A stretch of DNA of 64,000 nt. Source: Sphaerisporangium flaviroseum (GTDB taxonomy: Bacteria; Actinomycetota; Actinomycetes; Streptosporangiales; Streptosporangiaceae). The notes below the pieces were generated by a model. That model was not told the origin of the DNA. It saw only the letters and a program-made list of their open reading frames with translations, and did no database searches. Position 1 is the stretch's first letter; each line of letters begins with the position of its first letter. Positions 55,831 through 62,940 of the stretch are shown here, one piece after another. Where the stretch lies: the NCBI RefSeq assembly GCF_039537005.1, contig NZ_BAAAZR010000001.1, forward strand, positions 930,001 to 994,000, written 5' to 3'. The position numbers were made by a program, and so were the translations under genes.

Positions 55831-55853
55831 CGTGACGTCTGGCGCACGTCACG
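55831..55853. promoter_or_regulatory. 8-7-8 inverted repeat between rsbN and the HAD gene
   Basis: CGTGACGT (55831-55838) and ACGTCACG (55846-55853) with a 7-nt spacer, 59 bp upstream of the HAD start. An operator is more likely than a terminator, since the stem is short. Confidence 0.35.
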
Positions 55854-55968
55854 GGGTGGTTCACGAAAGACGGCGAGGCCCGGGACGGCCCTGGGCACAG
55901 GGAATGGGGCCCGGAAACGGGACAGAAGGCGGTTCTCAGAGGCGGCCGGCGAGCTCGTGCCGGAGGGG

Positions 55969-56661
55969 TCAGGGGGTCAGGTCCTCGATCATGTCGAGGT
56001 AGGCGCTGGCCTTCATACGATCATCGTCGCCGAGCTGAGGGATCATCGGTGCCACCACGTCGCGCTGTTCCTCGGAGAAGCGCTTCAACGCCGGGGCGTG
56101 TGCGCCCTCACGCTTCACGTGGCCCAGGGCGGAGAGGGCCGAGCGGGTGGTCGAGGTCATCTCGTCCAGGGTCGGCCCGATCAGCTGCGAGCGCCGGGCG
56201 TCGGGGTAGCCGAGCAGGGTGGCGGCCTCCGTGGCCCGGGAGTGGGCGGCGGTCAGCTCACGCTGGGCGCGCTGCACGTCGTCGGTGGTCAGGCTGAGCA
56301 GGGTGGCCTCCGCGGCCCGCTTGATCGGGTAGAGGCCGTCACCGGGCACCGAGGCGTAGGTCCGCACGCTCGTGAAAAGCGTCAGGCACGCCAGGGACAC
56401 GATGAGCACGCCTGAACGTGACCGCGGCAGATACGGGGAGCGCCGCCTGTGCCGGGCGGGTTTGGGCGCGGCCTCGGGGCCGGCGGCGTGGGCGGCGAGC
56501 AACTCCTCGCGGAGACGGGCGCGGAAGTCGGGCCGGGGTCCGTTGCCGGGCTCGGCGCCGATCTCGTTGAGCCTGGTCACGAAGTGGGCAGGGGGCGGCT
56601 CGCGCAGCGTGAAGGCAGCCCAACGCTTGAGCAGCCACCGCGAAGGCCCCGCCTTGCCCAT
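55969..56661 (-). CDS. rsbN: RsbN-like anti-sigma factor with DUF5667 domain
   Basis: A 230-residue single-span protein: a cytoplasmic N-terminal sigma-binding part (residues 1-75), one helix (SGVLIVSLACLTLFTSVRTY near residue 84) and an extracytoplasmic DUF5667 region (VPGDGLYPIKRAAEATLLSL). It lies just after bldN, the place of RsbN in Streptomyces, which holds BldN inactive. GGGAG precedes ATG 56661. Confidence 0.82.
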   Translation of the reverse strand: MGKAGPSRWLLKRWAAFTLREPPPAHFVTRLNEIGAEPGNGPRPDFRARLREELLAAHAAGPEAAPKPARHRRRSPYLPRSRSGVLIVSLACLTLFTSVRTYASVPGDGLYPIKRAAEATLLSLTTDDVQRAQRELTAAHSRATEAATLLGYPDARRSQLIGPTLDEMTSTTRSALSALGHVKREGAHAPALKRFSEEQRDVVAPMIPQLGDDDRMKASAYLDMIEDLTP

Positions 56662-56780
56662 GAAAGCTCCCTGCCGCACGCACTACGATGATCCATAGGT
56701 GCTACTTGCCCAACGATGCGGGGAGCCTTCAGGTTACGGCCGCCCGGGTCACTAGAGGTGCCTCATGAGCGCACCATAGA

Positions 56781-57434
56781 TCAACTCAGGTCTTCCGGGA
56801 GTGCCCTGGCCAGGGCACGGATCGCGCGGAACTGTAAGGCCTTGATCGCGCCGCTCTTCTTTCCCATGATCAGCGCCGTCTCGGCCAGCGACATCCCGTG
56901 CAGGAACCTCAGCACGACGCACTCCTGCTGCTCGGCGCCGAGGTCACGCACCGCACGCAGGACGCGTTCGTTCACCATGGTCGTGACGACCGCGTTCTCC
57001 GGGATGTGCGGGCCGTCCAGCGGGGTGTCCAGCACCTCGGCGGTGGACACCTCCATGCGGTAGCGGCCGGACTTGTAGTGGTCGGTCACCAGATTCCTGG
57101 CGATGGTCACCAGCCACGCGCCGAAGTCCCGTCCCTGCCAGGTGAAATCGGCGATGCGCCGGAGCGCGCGCAGAAACGTCTCGCTGGTGAGATCCTCCGC
57201 CAGGGCGTGGCAGCCGACCCGGAAGTAGACATAGCGATAAACAAGATCGACATACCGGTCGTACAGCGCCGCGAAGGCGTCGGCGTCGCCGGTCTTGGCG
57301 CGCAGCACGACTCTCCGGAGTTCGTCTATGTCCGGGGAGGGGCGCTCCCGCTGGTCAGCGGCGGCGCGCGTGTAGTTCACAATGTCGGCCGATCCTGGAG
57401 GGGAAAGCCCGGCGACCGACCAAGAGTTCGACAT
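56781..57434 (-). CDS. bldN: BldN-type developmental ECF sigma factor
   Basis: A 217-residue sigma-70 family protein: region 2 (FAALYDRYVDLVYRYVYFRV, EDLTSETFLRALRRIADFTW, GRDFGAWLVTIARNLVTDHY) and region 4 (VVLRFLHGMSLAETALIMGK, KSGAIKALQFRAIRALARAL). Phrases such as TWQGRDFGAWLVTIARNLV are shared with Streptomyces BldN/AdsA. About 40 residues precede region 2; the frame is open to 57509, which would give a longer pro-sequence like that of Streptomyces pro-BldN. Start uncertain. rsbN follows. Confidence 0.9.
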   Translation of the reverse strand: MSNSWSVAGLSPPGSADIVNYTRAAADQRERPSPDIDELRRVVLRAKTGDADAFAALYDRYVDLVYRYVYFRVGCHALAEDLTSETFLRALRRIADFTWQGRDFGAWLVTIARNLVTDHYKSGRYRMEVSTAEVLDTPLDGPHIPENAVVTTMVNERVLRAVRDLGAEQQECVVLRFLHGMSLAETALIMGKKSGAIKALQFRAIRALARALPEDLS

Positions 57435-57527
57435 CCGGTATCCCTGGGGAGGAAAGGGAAGGGCGCGTGCGTGCTCGAACACTCTAGAAATCATCGGGAA
57501 ATTACACAATCCACTTTGCCTCAGTAA

Positions 57528-57540
57528 CTACCACGCGTAA
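57528..57540 (-). promoter_or_regulatory. Possible BldD-type operator upstream of bldN
   Basis: On the minus strand TTACGCGTGGTAG matches the TNAC-N5-GTNA frame of the BldD box except the last base and the central A/T-G. In Streptomyces bldN is a BldD target. Weak alone. Confidence 0.3.
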
Positions 57541-57609
57541 CAGGAGCCATGTGGCACTTCGGGCATCAGCTACCGGTTTGGAGGTAATGTCCGGCAGAGT
57601 TGGGGCATC

Positions 57610-59310
57610 ATGGGAGTCCTCGTTGCCGTCACCGCCTTCGCCGGTGCTCTGTTCGCCGCCATCACCACCGGCATCCTGGTCGGACGTCTCCGCGACGAAC
57701 GGAGCGGCTGGCTTTTCGCCTGGACCGTCACGACCTCGGCACTCTGCCTCGCCCTCGGCGCCGTCGGCATAGGCCATCTCGTCGGGTTCGGGCCCGCCAC
57801 GTTCCGCATCTACCAGATCACCGGAGCGTTCCTGGCCCCGTTCTGGCTCGCCATCGGCATGATCCAGTTGCTGGCCGAGAAGGCGGCGGGGAAGTTCGCC
57901 GCCTGGCTGTTCGGGATCGCCCTCACGTTGATCACCACAGTGATCCTCGTGCTGGACCCGATCAGCCAGCCTGAGAAGTTCGGCCAGACCCTGCCGCTGG
58001 GCGACACGCACTGGACCATCATCCCGACGGCCCTGCTGAACGCCGCGCACGCCCTGACCTACCTGATCCTGATCGGCTGCCTCATCGTGGCGGTGCTGCG
58101 CTGGCGCGGCGGCGACGACCTCGACGCCGACAACATGCACGCCGGCGTCGTCCTCGCGCCGGCCGGGCTCGCCCTGGTGGGCGCCGTGCGCTTCGCGATC
58201 CCGGGTGTCTTCTCGGCGCTGGTGATCACCCTCATGGTCGGCGCCGTCTGGTACGCCGTCGCGCGTCCCCTCGCGCCGTACGACGAGGAGCGGGACGGCC
58301 CCGACGAGGACTGGGACGACGAGCGACCGCCGCCCCGCCGCCGGCCCGAGCCCGAGGCCGCGTACGAGTCGGGACCACTGCCGGTCACCCCCGGCCCCGC
58401 CACCCAGGCGATGCCCTCGCCGCGCCGGTCCGGCCTCGGTGACCTGGTGGCGGAGTACCGTGCGGGCGACCAAGGAGAGGTGGACTTCGCCGCGCGCATG
58501 CAGCCGTCCGGCGGCTTCAACGCCTTCGGCGGGCCGAGGACGGGAGAGGTGATCGGGCCCGAGGCCGGCGGCCTCCCCGGCCAAGGCCTCCCTGGGCAGG
58601 GCCTCCCCGGCCAAGGCCTCCCTGGGCAGGGGCTTCAGGGGCAAGGGCTTCAGGGGCAGGGCCGGCCCGGGCCGGGAGGGCCGCTCGGCTCCAACATGCC
58701 GGGCCAGCCCGCCCCCTGGGACCAGCAGGCGCAGAACCCGCCCGGCACACCGGGGCACACCGGCCAGTACGGCGTTCCCAGCCCGCTCGACCCGAACGCG
58801 GCCGGCTACCTCGGGCAGAACGGGTCGCACCGTGGGCAGCCGGAGTTCTCCATGCCCGCCACGGGAGCCATGTTCCCCGGAAACGAGATCAAGCAGCCCT
58901 TCGGCAATCCGGACCAGGTGGTGGCCTCCGGGCGTCGTGCCGACATGCCGCTCGCCTCGTCCGGATCGGTAAGGCCCTCGCCGAGCATCTACGGGCTGCT
59001 CACCGTCTTCACCCTGATGGACGGGGCCGGCGAGGCGTTCGACCGCCTGGCGGAGGAGACGGTCGAGGCGGTACGCCGCAGCGAGCCCGACACCCTGGTC
59101 TTCATCTGCCACGCGGTCAAGTCGGCGCCCCTGCAGCGCATCGTCTACGAGCTCTACCGTGACGAGGTGGCGTTCACCGAACACCAGCGGCAGGCGCACA
59201 TGGAGCGCTTCGCCCGCGAGCGGGTGGCGCACGTGCTGGCGGCCAACGTGATCGAGCTGAACGTCAACGCGGCCAAGGTGGTGCCGTTGCCCACGGCGTT
59301 CCGCGTGTGA
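57610..59310 (+). CDS. Seven-helix membrane protein fused to an ABM-like (dimeric ferredoxin-fold) domain
   Basis: A 566-residue protein. Residues 1-222 form about seven membrane helices; residues 225-460 are a disordered acidic/proline/glycine linker with LPGQG-type pentapeptide repeats (residues 321-355); residues 463-566 look like an antibiotic biosynthesis monooxygenase (ABM) domain (IYGLLTVFTLMDGAGEAFDR, VKSAPLQRIVYELYRDEVAF, TEHQRQAHMERFARERVAHV). It is divergent from bldN and next to glutaredoxin and rex. It may sense or oxidise a small molecule at the membrane; function unknown. Confidence 0.82.
   Translation: MGVLVAVTAFAGALFAAITTGILVGRLRDERSGWLFAWTVTTSALCLALGAVGIGHLVGFGPATFRIYQITGAFLAPFWLAIGMIQLLAEKAAGKFAAWLFGIALTLITTVILVLDPISQPEKFGQTLPLGDTHWTIIPTALLNAAHALTYLILIGCLIVAVLRWRGGDDLDADNMHAGVVLAPAGLALVGAVRFAIPGVFSALVITLMVGAVWYAVARPLAPYDEERDGPDEDWDDERPPPRRRPEPEAAYESGPLPVTPGPATQAMPSPRRSGLGDLVAEYRAGDQGEVDFAARMQPSGGFNAFGGPRTGEVIGPEAGGLPGQGLPGQGLPGQGLPGQGLQGQGLQGQGRPGPGGPLGSNMPGQPAPWDQQAQNPPGTPGHTGQYGVPSPLDPNAAGYLGQNGSHRGQPEFSMPATGAMFPGNEIKQPFGNPDQVVASGRRADMPLASSGSVRPSPSIYGLLTVFTLMDGAGEAFDRLAEETVEAVRRSEPDTLVFICHAVKSAPLQRIVYELYRDEVAFTEHQRQAHMERFARERVAHVLAANVIELNVNAAKVVPLPTAFRV
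58570..58674 (+). repeat. 15-bp in-frame tandem repeat (seven units)
   Basis: Seven 15-nt units encode GLPGQ x4, GLQGQ x2, GRPGP. The first four are two identical 30-bp blocks, 58570-58599 and 58600-58629, so recent expansion is likely. Copy number should vary between strains. Confidence 0.92.
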
Positions 59311-59323
59311 CGGCGAGCCGAAG

Positions 59324-59447
59324 GAGCCTGAGCGGTGAGCCGGTTGAGCCTGAGCGGTGAGCCCCGCGAGCCCCGCGATTGAGCCTGAGCGGTGAGCCCT
59401 GTGAGCCGTGTGAGCCCCGTGAGCCGGTTGAGCCTGAGCGGTGAGCC
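59324..59447 (+). repeat. GTGAGCC-rich imperfect repeat, four copies of an 18-mer
   Basis: GAGCCTGAGCGGTGAGCC occurs at 59324, 59346, 59381 and 59430, embedded in further GTGAGCC(C/G) heptamers, between the convergent 7-TM/ABM and glutaredoxin genes. The spacing is irregular (22, 35 and 49 bp). Confidence 0.9.
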
Positions 59448-59468
59448 CTGTGAGCCGCCCTGGGTCGC

Positions 59469-59717
59469 CTACGCGGTCAGGGCGGACCGGAGGCGGGCCT
59501 CGTCGACGCGCCAGAAGTCGTGCTGGACGCCGTCGATCAGCGTGACGGGGATCATCTCCCAGTAGGCCTCCTGGTCTTTTTCGGAGGCGGTGATGTCGCG
59601 CTCCTCCCAGGAGACCCCTAGGTCGTCGGCCACGCGCCGGATGACGGTCCTCGCGTCGTCGCAGAGGTGGCAGCCGGGCTTGCCCAGCAGTGTGATCGTG
59701 TGATCTCGCGGAGCCAT
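59469..59717 (-). CDS. Glutaredoxin-like thioredoxin-fold protein
   Basis: An 82-residue glutaredoxin-family protein: ITLLGKPGCHLCDDARTVI with CHLC redox pair near residues 16-19, the cis-Pro in EMIPVTLIDGV. It is divergent from rex. It probably reduces disulphides using a low-molecular-weight thiol such as mycothiol. Confidence 0.9.
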   Translation of the reverse strand: MAPRDHTITLLGKPGCHLCDDARTVIRRVADDLGVSWEERDITASEKDQEAYWEMIPVTLIDGVQHDFWRVDEARLRSALTA

Positions 59718-59827
59718 GTGCCCAGCCTAACGGCGCCCGCGGCCGTGTCGCGGCTCACAGTTGGTGGGCCGGATGCCGGACCGACACCCTTACCTGCGAT
59801 GGTTGTGACCCGAGAGTCACGCTGGCA

Positions 59828-59849
59828 CTTTGTGCATAGCTTCACAAAG
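59828..59849. promoter_or_regulatory. Rex operator (ROP) upstream of rex-hemACD
   Basis: TTGTGCATAGCTTCACAA (59830-59847), within a 7-8-7 inverted repeat CTTTGTG/CACAAAG, closely fits the Rex consensus TTGTGAANNNNTTCACAA. It lies 100 bp before the rex start. Rex bound to NAD+ represses; NADH releases it. Confidence 0.88.
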
Positions 59850-59948
59850 GTACTAACCTGGAAGCCTGCGCCCTCTCCTCGACATCCGTCGCAACCGCGA
59901 GCGCGGCCGGGGCGCACCGGCCGCCCATCTCCTGGAGTTCCGGCCAAA

Positions 59949-60656
59949 GTGATCCGCCGCATGTCTCAAGCGCGTGAACGGGGCATCCCCGATGCGACCG
60001 TCGCGCGCCTGCCGCTCTACCTGCGCGCACTGAACGGACTCGCGGAACGGGGCACCGCCACGGTCAGCTCGGAGGACCTCGCGGTCGCGGCCGGGGTCAA
60101 CTCGGCGAAGCTGCGCAAGGACCTGTCGCACCTCGGGTCGTACGGAACGCGTGGCGTCGGCTACGACGTGCAGTACCTGATCTACCAGATCTCCCGGGAA
60201 CTCGGCCTCACCCAGGACTGGGCCGTGGCCATCGTCGGGGTCGGCAACCTCGGCCGGGCGCTGGCGAACTACGGCGGTTTCGTCTCTCGCGGCTTCCGGG
60301 TGGCCGCGCTGTTCGACGCCGACACGGCCGTGGTGGGCGAGCGCCTCGTCGGGATGGCCGTGGACCACATCGACCAGCTGGAAAGCGTGATCGACAAGCG
60401 CGGGGTCTCCATCGTGGTGATCGCGACGCCCGCAGCGGCGGCACAGCAGGTGGCCGACCGGGTCATCGCCGCCGGGGTCACGAGCATCTTGAACTTCGCC
60501 CCCGCCGTGCTGACGGTGCCCGGCGGAGTGGATGTCCGCAAGGTCGATCTATCGACCGAACTGCAGATTCTTGCGTTCCATGAGCAGCGCAAAGCGGATC
60601 GTGAAACAGGGAGCCCCATGATGGCCGGAGACTGGGCCGAGGCGATGGACGTATGA
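59949..60656 (+). CDS. rex: Redox-sensing transcriptional repressor Rex
   Basis: A 235-residue Rex: N-terminal winged helix (RGIPDATVARLPLYLRALNG, NSAKLRKDLSHLGSYGTRGV), Rossmann domain with VGVGNLGRALANYGGF, and C-terminal swap helix (STELQILAFHEQRK). GTG 59949 is 11 nt after GGAG; ATG 59961 is the alternative. It overlaps hemA by 4 bp and autoregulates through the operator at 59828. Confidence 0.96.
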   Translation: MIRRMSQARERGIPDATVARLPLYLRALNGLAERGTATVSSEDLAVAAGVNSAKLRKDLSHLGSYGTRGVGYDVQYLIYQISRELGLTQDWAVAIVGVGNLGRALANYGGFVSRGFRVAALFDADTAVVGERLVGMAVDHIDQLESVIDKRGVSIVVIATPAAAAQQVADRVIAAGVTSILNFAPAVLTVPGGVDVRKVDLSTELQILAFHEQRKADRETGSPMMAGDWAEAMDV

Positions 60657-62005
60657 GCCTTCTCACGGTTGGCGTCAGCCACAAGACGGCGCCGGTAGCC
60701 CTGCTGGAGCGTCTGGCGGTGACCGGCGACGCCCTGGTCAAGCTGCTGCACGACATCCAGAGTGACGCGCACGTGTCCGAGGCGATGATCGTCTCCACGT
60801 GCAACCGGATCGAGGTCTACACCGAGGTCGACCGGTTCCACGGCGGTGTGACCGCGGTGACCGACCTGCTCAGCCTCCACTCCGGCATCCCCCAGGATCA
60901 GCTCACCCGCCACCTGTACGTCCACTACGAGGACCGGGCGGTCGAGCACCTCTTCACCGTGATCTGCGGCCTCGACTCGATGGTCGTCGGCGAGGGCCAG
61001 ATCCTCGGCCAGATGCGCCAGTCGCTCAAGCTGGCCCAGGAGCAGGGCACCGCGGGCCCCACGCTGAACGAGCTCGCCCAGCAGGCGCTGCGCGTCGGCA
61101 AGCGCGCCCACACCGAGACCGGCATCGACCGGGCGGGCGCCTCCCTGGTGGGGGTGGGCCTCACCCTGGCCGAGCGGGTGCTCGGCCCGATCGACGGCAA
61201 GCGGGCCCTCGTGGTCGGCGCGGGCTCGATGAGCGCGCTGTCCGCGGCCACGCTCAGCCGGGCCGGGGTCACCGACATCGTGATCGCCAACCGCACCTTC
61301 GAGCGCGCCGCGCGGCTGGCGCAGACCGTCGGAGGCCGCGCGGTCGAGTTCGCCGACGTCCGATATGAGCTCGCGGGCGCTGACCTGGTCATATCGTGCA
61401 CAGGAGCAGGTAGCGTGGTCATCGGCACCGATATGGTGGCGGCGGCCGTACGAGACAGGCCTCTGTTCCTTCTCGACCTCGCGCTTCCGCACGACGTGGA
61501 TCCCGGCGTCCGCACGCTTCCGGGCGTCACCCTCGTCGACCTCGAGTCGATGCAGGAGGCCGGGCTCGGCGCGCAGGGCGCGGACGGCGGCTCCGACGAC
61601 GTGGTCGCGGTCCGGTCCATCGTGGCGGCCGAGGTGTGCGAGTACCTCAGGGCCGAGCGCGCGGCCAAGGTCACGCCGACCGTGGTCGCGCTCAGGGCCA
61701 AGGCCGCGGACGTGGTGGAGGCCGAGCTGGGACGTCTTGTCACGCGGGTGCCCGAGATCGACGGGCGGCTGCGGGGGGAGATCGCCCAGACCGTGCGCCG
61801 GGTCGTGGACAAGCTGCTCCACGAGCCGACTGTGCGTGTCAAGCGGTTGGCGGCGTCCCCGGCGGGCGATCATTATGCTGAGGCGCTGCGCGAGCTGTTC
61901 GACCTGAATCCGAAGGTGCCCGAGGCGGTGGCCAGAGCCGACCTTGCCGAGGTGGAGGCCGACTTGACCGATCTGACCGGTCGAGCCGGCGAGGAGGAGG
62001 CATGA
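60653..62005 (+). CDS. hemA: Glutamyl-tRNA reductase
   Basis: First committed step of C5-pathway haem synthesis: glutamyl-tRNA to glutamate-1-semialdehyde. The 450-residue enzyme has the catalytic Cys in STCNRIEVY near residue 50, GEGQILGQMR, NADPH-binding VVGAGSMSALSAATL and the C-terminal dimerisation helix. ATG overlaps the rex stop (ATGA). Confidence 0.97.
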   Translation: MSLLTVGVSHKTAPVALLERLAVTGDALVKLLHDIQSDAHVSEAMIVSTCNRIEVYTEVDRFHGGVTAVTDLLSLHSGIPQDQLTRHLYVHYEDRAVEHLFTVICGLDSMVVGEGQILGQMRQSLKLAQEQGTAGPTLNELAQQALRVGKRAHTETGIDRAGASLVGVGLTLAERVLGPIDGKRALVVGAGSMSALSAATLSRAGVTDIVIANRTFERAARLAQTVGGRAVEFADVRYELAGADLVISCTGAGSVVIGTDMVAAAVRDRPLFLLDLALPHDVDPGVRTLPGVTLVDLESMQEAGLGAQGADGGSDDVVAVRSIVAAEVCEYLRAERAAKVTPTVVALRAKAADVVEAELGRLVTRVPEIDGRLRGEIAQTVRRVVDKLLHEPTVRVKRLAASPAGDHYAEALRELFDLNPKVPEAVARADLAEVEADLTDLTGRAGEEEA

Positions 62006-62940
62006 CCGAGGGCCTGGGACCGGACGGGGGCCATGGCGCCCTCCGGCTGGGCACGCGCCGGAGCCTGATGGCGACCACGCAGTCGCAGCAGGTGGCCGAC
62101 CGGCTGACCGAGCTTACGGGGCGACCCGTGCAGCTCGTGGGCGTGACCACCTTCGGCGATGTCACCAAGGCTCACCTGGCGCAGCTCGGCGGCACCGGGG
62201 TCTTCGTCAGCGCCCTTCGCGACAAGCTCATCGAGGGCGCGATCGACTTCGCGGTCCACTCCCTCAAGGACCTGCCCACCAAGCCTGATCCCCATGTGGT
62301 CGTCGCGGCCATCCCGCCGCGCGACGACGTCAGGGACGCGCTGGTCGGCCCGGTCAAGCTCTCCGACCTGGAGCCCGGCGCCAAGGTCGGCACCGGCTCG
62401 CCGCGTCGCGTCGCCCAGCTGCGCATGCTGCGGCCCGACCTCGACTACGTCCCGATCCGCGGCAACGCCGACACCCGCATCGGCAAGGTGACCTCCGGCG
62501 AGCTGCAGGCGGTCGTCCTGGCCGCCGCGGGCCTCGAACGCATCGGCCGTGACGCCGAGATCGCCCAGCTGTTCGACGTCGAGGACATGCTTCCCGCGCC
62601 GGGCCAGGGGGCGCTCGCCCTGGAGTGCCGGGCCGGCGACGCGGACCTGATCGGCCTGCTCGGCGTGCTCGACGACGTACGTACGCGTACGGCGGTGACG
62701 GCGGAGCGCGCCGTGCTCGCCACACTCGAAGCCGGCTGCAGCGCGCCCGTAGGTGCGTTCGCGGCCGATGACGGGCACATTCTCAACCTGACCGCCACCG
62801 TGGTCGCCTTCGATGGCACCCGGTCGGTGCGCAAGTCCACCGCCGGTGATCCTTCGGCTTCCATGGAGCTCGGCCGCGAACTCGCGACCGCCATGATCGC
62901 TGAAGGAGCCGGCATGTTGATGGGGGAGCGGACCCATTGA
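62002..62940 (+). CDS. hemC: Porphobilinogen deaminase (hydroxymethylbilane synthase)
   Basis: Polymerises four porphobilinogens. The 312-residue enzyme has LGTRRSLMATTQSQ, HSLKDLPT, GTGSPRRVAQLR, IRGNADTRIGK and the dipyrromethane-binding Cys in LEAGCSAPVG near residue 245. ATG overlaps the hemA stop by 4 bp. Confidence 0.97.
   Translation: MTEGLGPDGGHGALRLGTRRSLMATTQSQQVADRLTELTGRPVQLVGVTTFGDVTKAHLAQLGGTGVFVSALRDKLIEGAIDFAVHSLKDLPTKPDPHVVVAAIPPRDDVRDALVGPVKLSDLEPGAKVGTGSPRRVAQLRMLRPDLDYVPIRGNADTRIGKVTSGELQAVVLAAAGLERIGRDAEIAQLFDVEDMLPAPGQGALALECRAGDADLIGLLGVLDDVRTRTAVTAERAVLATLEAGCSAPVGAFAADDGHILNLTATVVAFDGTRSVRKSTAGDPSASMELGRELATAMIAEGAGMLMGERTH

Noticed and set aside
58570..58674. CRISPR-like regular repeats
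   Set aside because: The 15-bp units are in frame inside a gene and have no spacers; no CRISPR array or cas gene is present in the window.
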